From NCBI GenBank assembly GCA_038093975.1, contig JBBPTG010000203.1:1-43695 (forward strand): 43,695 bases of DNA, read 5' to 3'. The notes beneath the pieces were generated by a model. It was given only the letters and a program-made list of their open reading frames with translations. It was not told the DNA's origin and did not search any database. Position numbers and translations under genes: made by a program. Shown in pieces: positions 29,494 through 40,287 of the stretch (position 1 is its first letter; each line of letters begins with the position of its first letter). This stretch comes from Chalciporus piperatus (lineage: Eukaryota; Basidiomycota; Agaricomycetes; Boletales; Boletaceae).

Positions 29494-31079
29494 AACTTTT
29501 CTGTCTCTTCTGAAAGGGTGTCCCTTAGTGGTGTGGCGACAGAAGTAAAACATTTCATGCTTAATTTCCTTAAGGTAAATGATTCGAAAAGAGAAATCCC
29601 ATCAATAATCTATGTAAGAAATCAGAATCGAAAAAACGAGCTGGATCTCCCTATTACTATTATGTATGATAAAGGGAAGCAATGGAAGAAGATGGAGTTT
29701 GCCACTGTATTGGATTCCGGCGCAACTGAAACGTTTATAGATAAATTGTTCTGTGAGAGACATGGTTTGACACTGGAAGAACTTCCTATTCCTATTCCAG
29801 TGTACAACACCGACGGCTCAGAGGGAGCGATAGGCAGTGTCACTCACAAGGTTTCACTTGTTTTGGGACACAATAGACATTTCGAGCATATGGATGCTTT
29901 TGTTTCTGTACTTGACACACACCATATGATCATCGGCTATGATTGGCTTGAAAGGCACAACCCTGAAATTGATTGGGTGTCCAAACAAGTACAATTCACA
30001 CGCTGTACTGATCAGTGCAAAGTAGTCAACTATCATTTGAAATGTTCTTTTTCTATTCAACGAGTGTTTGAGGCGGGGCTCACCGAGAAAGTCCCAGTAG
30101 AACTCCACGAATACTTAGACATCTTCTCAGAGCAAGAGAGTGAGCGGATGCCTACCTGAAAGGCGTGGGACCACGCAATAGATCTCAAGCCTGATTTCGT
30201 TCCTAAGAAGGGTCGGGTGATTCCGATGTCCGAACAGGAACTAGATGATGTCAAAAGGTTTATCAATAAGGAGTTATCAAAAGGATATCTTCGGCCGTCG
30301 AAATCCCCTCAAACATCTCCGGTTTTCTTTATGCCAAAAAAAAAACGGTAAAAAAAGATTAGTTATGGACTATCGTTACGTAAATGAGGGAACTGTCAAG
30401 AATGCTTACCCTCTTCCCCTCATTTCTGGACTTATCGACCAGCTCAAAGGAGCTGATATGTTTACTAAAATGGACCTACATTGGGGATACAATAATGTTA
30501 GAATAAAAGAAGGCGACGAATGGAAAGCGGCTTTCGTTACTCTATTCGGCGCTTACGAACCAGTGGTCATGTACTTTGGACTTACGAACTCTCCTCCTAC
30601 GTTCCAACAAATGATGAACGATCTATTTAGCAATCTTCATGGGGTTCTCATTATTTATATCAACAATCTCATGATCTTTACGTTCGGAAAGTCTAGAGCA
30701 GAGCACTTAGAAATAGTTAAAACCATATTGCAACATCTCAGAGAGAATGATCTTTACGTACAACCAGAAAAGTGTAGCTTCGCTGTGGATTCCGTAGATT
30801 TCCTGGGAATGGTTATCTCCCAGAAAGGCGTAGAGATGGACAATTCAAAGGTGCAGGCTATTTTGGATTGGCCAGCGCCAACTCGGTTGAAGGGTGTTCA
30901 GTCCTTTTTAGGATTGGCTAACTTCTATCGACGGTTCATTCAGGGCCTCGCTGACATTGCTCGTCCCTTGAATGACCTTACCAAAAAGGACACACCATAC
31001 CGGCGGGGACCGGAGCAACAGCAAGCTTTTGACAAGCTGAAACAGCAATTCACTACCGCTCCGCTTTTGGCTTATCCTG
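29494..31079 (+). pseudogene. Protease-RT region, copy 2
   Basis: Protease with VLDSGATETF (near 29707), then the same TGA (30157-30159), the same run of ten A (about 30335-30344) and the same RT box YINN (AAC 30662-30664, AAT 30665-30667) as copy 1. From 29897 to 31000 I found no difference from copy 1 (9933-11036), while sequences on both sides differ at several percent or more. The frame is cut at 31079 by the inverted-repeat element. Confidence 0.9.
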
Positions 31080-31559
31080 CATCAGGAAAAACCTCCCCCT
31101 GATAATTGTATGAAATTGTTGATATTATCAAGAAAACGCAACAAAGATCTGATATTTTCTAAAAATACAACATTTCTTGCATTTTATGTTGATATCCTGG
31201 CCCCCCCAAATCATTTCAAGAATTCTTGAGAATAATGTATATTACCAGCCAATTATTAAGAAAATATATGGATATTGCCAGCTAATTATGAATTCTGCAG
31301 CCATTCACTACTCTTCTTTCAGTTTCACTTCACACAAGTCAAGGATAGAGATAGATAAATCAATTATATTGCCAGTAGCAGCTTTATCTACTACATCTCA
31401 TGTACTAATCTATCACTACAATAATGATGGGCTATAATGGTGATGATGATGATGGTGAGATGAGGGAGGATCAGGATCATACATGAGTGAGCTGGAGGTG
31501 GTGGCATACACGAGCAAGAGTGAGTCGAGCAGTTGGGTTGGTGAGTGAGGAAAAACTTA

Positions 31560-32130
31560 TCTCATGAATGGCCATGGGGCCGTTGAGCCCACGCCAGCCA
31601 TGTTGTATGAGTCGAGATTGAGGTGGGAGATGGAGGTGGGGCATCCAGCCCCGAGCGGCTGTGTATGAGGTGAGAGGTGGTGGTGGTGGGTGAGAAGAAA
31701 CATACCTCGTGATGCCGGCAGGGCTGTTGAGCCCGCGCCGGCCATGTGTTGGTGTCGAGGTTGAAGGTGGGAGGTGGTGGGGGGGAGACAACCCGAGCGG
31801 CTGTCGTTGAAGTGAGTGAATGAGGTGATGGGTGAGGAAACACGAACCTCGTGATGCCGGCAGGGCTGCTGAGCCCACGCCGGCCGTTTTTTTACGATCG
31901 AGTTTGAGGGAGCGAGGTGGTGGGGGGAAGACAGCCCGAGCGGCTCTGTACGAGGTGAGAGAGGGTGGTGGTGGGTGAGGAAAAACACACCGTGTGCTGC
32001 CGGCGGGGCTGTTGAGCTCACGCCGGCCGTCGAGTTCGAGGTTGAGGGTGAGTGGATGTGGTGGGGGTGAGTAAAAACTCACCTTTGACAGCCGGCGGGG
32101 CTGTTGAGCCCTCGCCGGCTGTGTTTGCGT
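31560..32130 (-). repeat. GC-rich hairpin minisatellite, array 2
   Basis: Five units with cores at about 31575, 31714, 31856, 31998 and 32090, so spacing is close to 142 bp for three intervals and then 92 bp. Each core is GCCGGCGGGGCTGTTGAGCC-like with a complementary arm (CGCCGGC), the inverse of array 1 at 850-1510. The minus-strand Pro/Ser/His-rich frames across it result from the repeat. Confidence 0.88.
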
Positions 32131-32229
32131 GCTGTGTTGAGGTGGGTTGTTGGGTAGTAAGTAGGGAAGTAGTGAGAGATCGAAAATGCTGACGCGGCAA
32201 ATTCAACGCGGTCATTAGGAAAATTAGGC

Positions 32230-32705
32230 TACCCTTATCTATGCTTTTTTGTACACCTTAGCTACATTCATTTATCCTACACTTTTCTATACTTTTAACT
32301 ACAGTTTTAGTACGCTTTTTTGGTACATTCTAGTCCACTCAATCAGTACACACTTTACTACACTTTGAGTACACTTTTAGTACGCTTTTTTGTACACTTT
32401 AGCTACACTCATTTATACTACACTTTCCCACACTCTGGACTACACTTTTACTACGCTTTTCTGTACACTTTAGCTACACTCAATCCTAGTTACACTGCCA
32501 CACTTTTAACTACACTTTTACTATGCTTTTTTGTACATTTTAGATACACTTAACCTAGTTACACTTTGCTACACTTTTGACTACATTTAACCTAGTTACA
32601 CTTTGCTACACTTTTGACTACACTTTTACTACGCTTTTTTGTACACTTTTGCTACACTCAATGCTAATACACTTTCCTACTAGTACACTGTTGACTACAC
32701 TTCTT
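32230..32705. repeat. TACACTTTT-type degenerate array
   Basis: Repeats of TACACTTTTACTACGCTTTTTTGTACACTTT-like units with a 60-110 bp period; the ACGCTTTTTTGTACA word recurs near 32308, 32371, 32453, 32520 and 32632. It is AT-rich and non-coding, lying inside the inverted-repeat element. Confidence 0.85.
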
Positions 32706-32925
32706 TTTTAAACACTTTTCTATGAATTATCATAAAATGTCACTAATTACGATGATTATTGTGAAATATAAGAAATATCATCTGATACACATGATGAGAG
32801 GGTCAAGTATTTATCACAAATATCAACAAATCTGAAGAATATAAGAAATTTCATGAAATTGTTGACAAATATGTACTTTTTCTGAAAATTATGAGAATTT
32901 TCAGGGAGAGGTTTTTCCTGATGTG

Positions 32926-33322
32926 ACCGCTCTAAAGAAGTCAGAGTGGAAAAGGATGCTAGTGATATTGCAACGGGAGCTGTGCTCTCGGTTAAATGTG
33001 ATGATGGCCTCTATCTCCCCGCACTCTGAGCCCACGTCAAGCAGGTTGCAACGTGTTGCTCTCAGAGTATAATTATTCTATTCTTTATAAACCTGGTTCT
33101 ACAAATGGAAGGGCTGATGCTTTATCTCGATTAGAAGATCATGGAGAAGCAGATCCTGACCATAATAGAAATATTACTGTACTTCCTGCGTCTGTTTTTA
33201 TTAATACTGTTACTCTTTTTTCGTCTATTTATGATGAAATACAAAATGAATCAGAAAAAATAAAAAATAATACAGTAGATGGCTTCGTTTTTGACGAGGG
33301 ATCTATAGTATGTAAAAAATGA
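32926..33322 (+). pseudogene. RNase H remnant, copy 2
   Basis: Resumes the chromovirus after the inverted-repeat element (SDIATGAVLSVKCDDGL), then jumps from GATGGCCTCT to ATCTCCCCGCACTCTGAGCC, deleting the middle of RNase H. The remaining tail (NYSILYKPGSTNGRADALSR, 33053 onward) ends at the same TGA after A6 as in copy 1. The loss removes catalytic Glu and Asp motifs. Confidence 0.88.
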
Positions 33323-34400
33323 TAAAAACAAAGTTTTTGTACCTACTTCTTTACGTATCAAACTTCTTACAATCCTTCATGATTCCCCTATTGGCGGCCA
33401 TGGTGGCCAAGGACACACTTTACACCTTGTAACTTGTTATTTCTCCTGGCCTGGTGTCACAAAGGACATTAAAACATATGTTGAATATTGCCAAGTGTGC
33501 GCCCTCACGAAGAGAAAGTCAACTACACAAGCTGGCAAATTAATTCCCCTTTCTGTTCCAAAAGAACCTTGGAAGGATATATCTATAGACTTTACCACGG
33601 GTTTTCCTAAATCATGTGGCTTCGTGTCTATTTGCGTTATTGTAGATCGCTTCTCTAAAGAAGTCGAGTTTATTGCTTGTAAAAAGACAATTTCTTCGAA
33701 AGAATTAGCTATTCTATTTAAAGACAATGTTTGGTGTAGACACGGACTTCCCTCTTCGATTGTTTCAGATCGAGGACCACAATTCACATCGGAGTTTACT
33801 TCACAGCTTTGCACCCTTCTAGGAATAGAACAGAAGCTGTCAACCACTTATCACCCCCAAACCGATGGCCAAACAGAGTGTATGAATCAAGAACTTCAGC
33901 AGTATCTTTGTGCTTATGTGGCTAAACGTCAAACGAAATGAGCCGATTGATTGAAGATACCTCAGTTCCATCATAATTCCTCCCTTTCTACTGCCACCAG
34001 AACTAATTCCTTTGCTATCACAAAAAACTACTTCCCACGCATGGGATTCGGAGGCGATTCATCTCCGGCTGGTCTGTACATAGAGAAATGTGGAAAGGCA
34101 CACAAAGAAATTGAGCAGGCATTAGAAGAAACTCTGAACGGGATGAAAGAGCAAGCGGACAAGCATCAGTCCGAAGCTCCACATTACCAAATCGGAGATT
34201 TCATTATATTATCCATGGACCACCTCAAATTACCTTATCCTTCTAAAAAGATGATGCAGAATTGGATTGGACCTTATCAGATCACGAAGGTCCTTCCAAA
34301 TGCAGTTACACTCGACTTGCCTAATTCCATGCACATACATTCCACGGTCAACGTCAAACGAGTCAAACCGGCTCGAGAACCGCTGGAAGGGCTGGGCTGA
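33323..34400 (+). pseudogene. Integrase, copy 2 (intact DDE, two stops)
   Basis: The zinc domain and core match copy 1 (GGHGGQGHTLHLVT, YCQVCALTKRK). All three core acidic residues are present: Asp at 33588-33590 (DISIDFTTGFP), Asp in IVSDRGPQF, and Glu in QTDGQTECMNQ. Two Trp codons of the following segment are TGA (about 33939-33941 and 33948-33950; copy 1 keeps WADWLK). The C-terminal part (34148-34390, HYQIGDFIILSMDHLKLPY) lacks the solo LTR found in copy 1 and is truncated before the chromodomain. Confidence 0.9.
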
Positions 34401-35180
34401 CGTTGAAGAGGTGGTCGAAAGTGATAGAAAACAGAGTTTAATTTGAGCGACGATGGGACATCAGATGCGAGTTATGAGTAATTTTCCATGATTCATCAGG
34501 TTGAAAACACCCAAAATGAGACCTCCACACTGCAAGCAGCACTGAGATCCAAGCACAACACATTTTTGTCTAAAAATTCTATCATGTATATGCAAGGTAT
34601 ATAGCTACTTAATGACCATTCTTGCCCATCAAGGTGTTGATGTTGTAGCTCTACAATGACATCTTAAATGTTGTGTGTCAAACAGCTGTAAATTACTGTA
34701 ACACTTTCAAATGTGATTAGACTGGACTGAAACCACAAAAAACCAGTCCTTGACAGTCTTAATGTTAATTGCCACTAGTTGTAACTGGCTTTTTGCAAAA
34801 CTGGGCTTTGCCATGGAAGTCGTGCTTGGTCATAGGGAGCCGGGTTTGAGGTCTGCTTCTTGGGTACAAAATTAATTCCAAAATGATGTGATTTGGATCA
34901 CTGGACCTGGAGATATGGTTATTTTGCAACAGCATGTCATTTTACCACATATTCCATATCATTATTGATCTCAAAGTCAGAATAGGCTGTATAAATTGTA
35001 ATAAAATAGGAAAGAATAACCTTGAATAGGCCCTGTGGCTGTGCACCGGTTGCAATCAGTTACAGCACTTTTCATACATATGTGGAAAACACGAGTCATT
35101 TGCAGTTGAGCTTGGCTGTCTCCGACAAGGACCCCGTGAGCAGCTGAGCAAGAGCTTCGACGTGAGCATGTTAGATCCAT
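34401..35180. mobile_element. Decayed hAT-like MITE remnant
   Basis: Bases about 34690-35065 align with the interior of MITE C (28960-29320), sharing AACCAGTCCTTGACAGTCTT, TGCTTGGTCATAGGGAGCC and CTGTGGCTGTGCACC. Neither terminal repeat nor target duplication is preserved. The flank 34401-34690 has no recognised feature. Confidence 0.6.
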
Positions 35181-35189
35181 TGATACAGC

Positions 35190-36662
35190 ATGTCATCCTT
35201 GCCCCTGCCCGAATCTATGCTGGACACAGATTTTACATCTATGTTTACAATCAGTCTCGGTACCTATACATCCAAACCAGCCACTAATGGAAACAAGGCC
35301 AAGCCAAAGGAGACAAAGGTCACCAAAGTGAAGGAAGTGTCCTTTACCATCACGGAAACAAACTACATTGAATTCCTCACTACCATGCTTGCGAAGCACA
35401 CCAAGGATGACTATAAGGTCATGAAGAAGAGATACAGCTTCAAGTACCTGGCTCCACCTGCAAAAGAGTAAGAGACATTTAGTACAGCATCATCCGAGTC
35501 ACGACCGAAGTTCAACTTTTTTTAGCTGGTCAGAAGCCATGGATATAGACAACTCGGATGATTTCCTCGACATGGCAAAGAAGATCATTGCTGGCAAGCC
35601 TGGGAAGGTCAAGATCTTCATCGATATGAAGAATATTCAAAAGCTTTCCATTCAAGTATGTAGTACTACATCAAGTCCCGCTCAATGTAGAGCCTTGCTT
35701 ACCATATTGTACAGCCATCTGGTCACGGAGAAGAAGATGGTGGTCCCAGTGAGAATGAGGAAGACAAAAATGAGGTTGGTGTACAGTAGGTGATTGACGA
35801 AACATACTAATCATGAATGCAAACTCGACAGGTGATGGACCCTAGTACTGTTTCCGACTTCGAAGCAGGGATAGCACACTTCCATCACCTCATTATCAAG
35901 GAATGGGGCAACTCACACGACAATATTGTAAGATGTCTTCACCACATTGGCGCAGATGTTATATGTATGCCCCTGATGATCCGAGAGTGGGCCATAGGCA
36001 TGGTAATGTTTTCAAGCACATACATATTAATTCCCTTAGCTGAGAATAATGTCTAGTATGAAGAAACAGCTACGGTGAAACAGCCACCCAACATCCAGTC
36101 CTTCAATCCCGCTAACAAAGCTGTTGCCCTTCATCCCGCTCATCGCGTGCCTGCAACTTCGTTTCCCATCACACCCACCTCCACAGCTCCTATCAACTCG
36201 GATTTGACTGCTCTTACTTCTGTGATTCTATTGGTTGGCACATACGGTGGTGCCAATGCTAATGCCACTGCCACTGCCACTGCCGACTTCAACAATTCTG
36301 GTATCGCCCCGTCATTCCTCCTGCCAAGCTGACTCGAATGCTCCCTTGCCTACGCCATACAAGCTTACTTGCTTCCTTGACTATGCTAAGAGGACCCTCG
36401 GTGTTGAGCATGCTTAACTCTTGGAACCTTCTCTCCGTAGAATCGGAGCTGGGCCCGATATTCTTGTGAAGATGGATGATAAGGTATTGGCAGTTGGTAT
36501 CAATCCAGGCAATATCATTCGCCTCAAGGAAGGTTCTATTGACTGGTGAAAGGGCCCCGATGCTGGCAAGCGAAAGCGCAGCAATACTCAGTCGGATTCT
36601 ACCCTCGGTGCCGTCCCACCCAAGCAAGTGTTCCAGTATGAAAAGAGGTATCATGATGATGG
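35190..36662 (+). pseudogene. Multi-exon gene disrupted by LTR element
   Basis: Exons can be followed in frame. MSSLPLPESMLDTDF... runs to YSFKYLAPPAK (35190-35468), then DWSEAMDIDNSDDFLDMAKK (from about 35526), PSGHGEEDGGPSENEEDKNE (from about 35714), and VMDPSTVSDFEAGIAHFHHL (from about 35832) to MPLMIREWAIGM. After a GTAATG...TAG intron come YEETATVKQPPNIQSFN and an Ala/Thr-rich stretch. A later frame gives PTPYKLTCFLDYAKRTLGVE and IGAGPDILVKMDDKVLAVGI, resembling a small helical SAM-like module. There is a frameshift near 36300-36340, and a TGA (36546-36548) interrupts DW-KGPDAGKRKRS. The 3' end KRYHDDG is cut by the LTR element at 36662. Function unknown. Confidence 0.6.
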
Positions 36663-37265
36663 TGAAACGACTCAACTCAATCAAGAGCTAGCGCTATCAT
36701 CAGACAACATGCCCTAGCGAAACCACATCAACTCAGTAACTAGAGCTGAGGATCAGACTAGGCAAGCAGGAGCGCTTGGCCCATGAAGTTCAAGAAGAGG
36801 AAACTCCAGGAGAACAAGACTGGAGAGCCAGTGCTTGTCAACCCGGGTTTATATACTATTGACAGTGTTTGTACATGTTGTGGCTAAACCTTAACTATAT
36901 GACTAGGTATGACTAGATATGAGTCATGGCGAGTAACAGCCAATAGCGTATATGACTAGGAAGCGAGATGAGTCAGCGTGAGTCAGTATGAGTCACGGTG
37001 AGTCATAATGAGTCAATAAGAGTCTGAGTCATGGTGACTCGGTATGAGTTATGGACAGTGGGGAAGATGCACAGCCACGCACAGCCACGTTACGTAAGCG
37101 AAAGGCTAGACCTAGCTGATGTCAGCAGGTCACGTGATGTGATCTTGATAAGATAAGATAACAGAAAAGGGAGAGAAAGCGACTAAGTCCAAAAGTGAAA
37201 GAGAAACATAGTAAGCGTAGTGAAGTGTAGGAAAGACTAGGATCAGGAATTGAGCGTTCGTAACA
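36663..37265 (-). repeat. 3' LTR of the non-coding element
   Basis: 603 bp. In element orientation it contains clustered TGACTCA/TGACTCAT-type motifs (plus-strand GAGTCA words, about 36929-37050) upstream of a TATA-like TAGTATATAAACCC (about 36848-36861). A U3 promoter with bZIP-type sites is the likely reading. GATAAGATAAGATAA at about 37147-37161 is another simple motif. Confidence 0.92.
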
Positions 37266-37278
37266 CTACCTCCTCTCT
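37266..37278 (-). other. Polypurine tract of the non-coding element
   Basis: On the minus strand AGAGAGGAGGTAG directly precedes TGTTACGAACG of the 3' LTR, closely resembling the tract of chromovirus copy 1 (AGAGAGGGGATAG). Confidence 0.75.
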
Positions 37279-39589
37279 ATGGATCGTATTCCAGACGATC
37301 AAGACCTTGCAAAGATATCAACCTGTGAAGAAGCACGAACATTGTGCAATGAACGGCGATGATGATGATGATATCGAGAATCATGATGATGGGGACGGGT
37401 GGTAGGATTCTCAGAATCCGGAATTGGAATAGTTGAAATGCAAAACAGCATGTGATGATGACAACGTATCTGCGAGTGCGAGCATTGCGATAGTTGCGAG
37501 CGACGACATTGCGAACAACAGCGGCGAAGGCGTGTGAGTTCATTGTGATGATTGTTTTCAATGATGAATGGAGAGCAAGAGCGTAAAACATCACTCTTTA
37601 TACCTTTTCGGTTCTCGGCACGGTTTCCAATCAATTGATGTTTTCATCGTCAGTCTGACTCGATCGACTGTCATGCAGTTGTAATTGTGACTCGAATAGA
37701 ATTCTGAGTCATGCTGTGTAAGCGCAGGGTGAACGGATGTGTAGTGTGGGAAATTCTAATTGCATCCAGTGCAATGTCAAGAATAGACCTTGGTTTTCAC
37801 GTGCGATCAGATTTCGCATAGCTTTCAATGCGCAAGGCATTTCAGGTTTCGACCTTGTAAGCATGAATCAACGATGTAATTCACCTTGTGTTCGTCATGG
37901 GATATGGAAGCTTCAAGCATATAGCGTTCCGACCAATCAGATTTGCGATTGCGTAAGGTTCTAACCTTGTAAGAAAGGTTTCCTTGGATTGTATCAACAC
38001 GTTTCTCGAGTATGTCAATGAGAATTGCAGCAGCGAGTGCTAAAGCGAGTGGTGATGAGCGTGAAGATTGTGAAATCCTCAGAAATGCGCGTTCTCGGTA
38101 GAGATTTGGGTTCTTCAAGCGACTGCGGCTTGGAATTTGGGCGAGAGAAAGAGATTTTGAGCGAAGAAAATGATTATGGTTAACACCATTATCGTTCGTA
38201 CCCTTGGTACTCTCTTGTACTCTTCACACTAGCGTGTTCATAGTGTGTCACTTGTCGTAACATCTGTCGTAACACTTGTGTCATTGCCATAACACTTTGT
38301 ATTCCTTATGTCACTTCACGTTCCATTGGTGTTCATTGGTAACACCTCTTCGTGTGCATTCCCGCAACACTTCATCGTGTCACTACCATTCCACTACCTC
38401 CTCTCTTTGGTTTGGATTCCAGACAAACCCTACGGAGAACCAGACCCTACGGTGAACCCACAGAGGAACTCTATGGTTCTTTGGCCCGATCGGCCTTCTC
38501 GATACTCGATGGAAGTAGGAGTTTCATGTGATCTTGACAATCCCCCCAGTAAAAAAAAATTTCACGGTTTCTGTAGGTTTCTTCACAGATAACCGAAACG
38601 ACGAGTGGTTTGGGATTGTTCGAGCGATGAGCGACAACAGCTCAATGGAATTCGATTCCAGACTTCGAGTGCTTGAGACAGCAGTGAGGATTGATAACGA
38701 TGAGCGAAAGCAGCTCAACGAATTTGGATTCCAGACAGCGGGCGGCAAGAGTTTTGGATTCCAGACACGTTTAGGGATAGCACCCTAGTAGAATAGACAC
38801 TAGTGATAGCGTTCTTGACGCGATGTGTCGGTGACAACGATGATAAAGTCGTAAAGCTGTCTTTCAAGCTTGCTGACAACGATAGGGACAAGAGGGCGAC
38901 TGGTAAACACAGTGTTCCGTTCCACTCGATGGAAGGGGTAAAAACGCGACGCGGACTACGATGATGTTCGACATCATGTTCGACAGTTGTTAACTCAACG
39001 AAAGCAGTTGAAGTGTCGTGAACGCGGTAAGCGGAAAATCAAGTATCCAGTTCCACTCGATGGAAGGACAGAGGACGCGGCACGCTGATAAGCGGCGGGA
39101 TTGCTCGACAAGTAGATACCTACTGTCAGCGATGACAAGGCGCGAAGACAGCGCAGGTACCCACTTGCGGTCGACAGTTGAGTGGCGTACTGGTGACGAG
39201 ACGACTAGACGATAACGATAAAGTCGTAAAGCTATCTTTCAAGCTTGTAGATGTCGAGGGAGACGAAGTCGAGCGGCGGCGGCTCTTGCACGTGAGTTGC
39301 GATAACTCAGGGTATTGATCTTCTAAGTACTGCTAGAGTACTGCATGTTGATTGTCCAAACCGGTATAGAAGACCAAGTGAGGTTCAACAGATCGTGAAG
39401 CTATCTTTCAGGCTTCGCGGGTGACGGCGGCGAAATGCGCAACAGAGGTAGACACTCTAGTTGCAGGGGAATAGTTGCAGAGCAACGGTGACGATGTACA
39501 CGGTAGAGGTAGACACTCTAGCAGAGTCGCGAGACAGCGACGACGATGTACGCAGATAGGGATGTGGGGTGACGACAACGACGAATGGG
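37279..39589 (-). other. Non-coding interior, 3' part
   Basis: No protein domain in any frame. Short phrases recur: GGATTCCAGAC (38410, 38726, 38756), TTCCACTCGATGGAAGG (about 38919 and 39050), GTAAAGCT-TCTTTCAAGCTTG (38850, 39224 and a variant near 39397), and GGTAGACACTCTAG (39446, 39507). These look like locally duplicated spacer DNA. Confidence 0.7.
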
Positions 39590-39898
39590 TAACAGAAACT
39601 GGGCACTAAATGCTGACCCATGAGAAATGAAAAGCCAGAAGGCGAATTCGTGACGTCAACAGGTGATCACGCAAACCTGGATCATGTGTACACGCAAAGG
39701 CTATTGGTAATACCCAAGCGATCTCCAATGATCAAAGAGCCCCTTGTGCACTATGGGGAACAGCAACATTATCCCGTTTAGAACGGTGGACAGCCGTATG
39801 TGCAGCAGTGGGAACAGAGTTGCTTTCTCCGAGCGTGTCACGTACGCCAACGGTCAAACGACCAACTCTTTAGCCCTAGAGTCCGGGCAGTGTGATCG
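39590..39898 (-). other. Leader homologous to the chromovirus leader
   Basis: The reverse complement of this stretch lines up with 7403-7715. It starts GACTCTAGGGCTAAAGAGTTGG, passes CCCCATAGTGCAC-AGGGG, and ends at GTCAGCATTTAGTGCCC, in the same order with many substitutions. It lies downstream of the 5' LTR in element orientation, as in the chromovirus, and is the clearest sequence shared by the interiors of the two elements. Confidence 0.8.
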
Positions 39899-40287
39899 AG
39901 TTTATCCAAGTGTCATGACGCAGTCATCAACACTCGGTAGTGACTCTTTAGCTCACGACCAAAGCTAGGTAGGTCTGAGTATGTGGCGACGATGACGACA
40001 TGTTGCGGACGCAGCAACAGTGATGACGATATGAGCTGGCTAGCAGCCTCGACAGTGACAAGGATGGTGAGCGCGACGACAGCGCCATAGATGACAGAGG
40101 TAAGCACTCTGCTAAGGTTGTAACACGGTGATGACGTACTGTTGCGATAGCAGCAACGATGAGCTCGATCTCGATGAGCGTGTACGCGAACGATGGTGAT
40201 GAGCTGACTGGCAGGCTCGACGATGTTGACAATGATGAGCTGACTTGCAAGCTCCACGACGACGACGACGATGACGTCGGATTTTGC

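Larger units (their letters stand above)
31080..32923. mobile_element. TIR element with arrays as cargo (1,844 bp)
   Basis: The ends CATCAGGAAAAACCTC are exact inverted repeats, extending imperfectly to about 27 bp. Removing 31080-32923 plus one TG restores the copy 1 sequence CTTATCCTGACCGCTC (11108-11123), so the target duplication is the dinucleotide TG. The interior has no transposase. It holds the hairpin array (31560-32130) and the TACACTTTT array (32230-32700) between AT-rich arms. A second left-like end lies at 41419. The superfamily is not assigned; a TG dinucleotide does not fit the TA of Tc1/mariner. Confidence 0.88.
27871..34400 (+). mobile_element. Chromovirus copy 2 (no LTRs, multiply interrupted)
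   Basis: A second copy of the element at 6945-14060, same orientation, beginning in the leader (match to 7718 onward) and ending within the integrase C-terminus (LEGLG instead of LEGQP). Both LTRs and the chromodomain are missing. It is interrupted by MITE C (28887-29485) and the inverted-repeat element (31080-32923). It has internal deletions: leader-to-Gag (copy 1 about 7816-8510), about 37 residues in Gag, and about 170 bp in RNase H (copy 1 about 11202-11373). A clear fossil. Confidence 0.93.

Noticed and set aside
31477..32082. 201-codon minus-strand Pro-rich frame
   Set aside because: Produced by 142-bp repeats with lengths and composition that avoid stops; the frame restarts in register with the repeat and has no domain.
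31560..32130. CRISPR-like regular spacing
   Set aside because: The repeats are imperfect, spacers are themselves repeated, the genome is eukaryotic and no cas gene is present.
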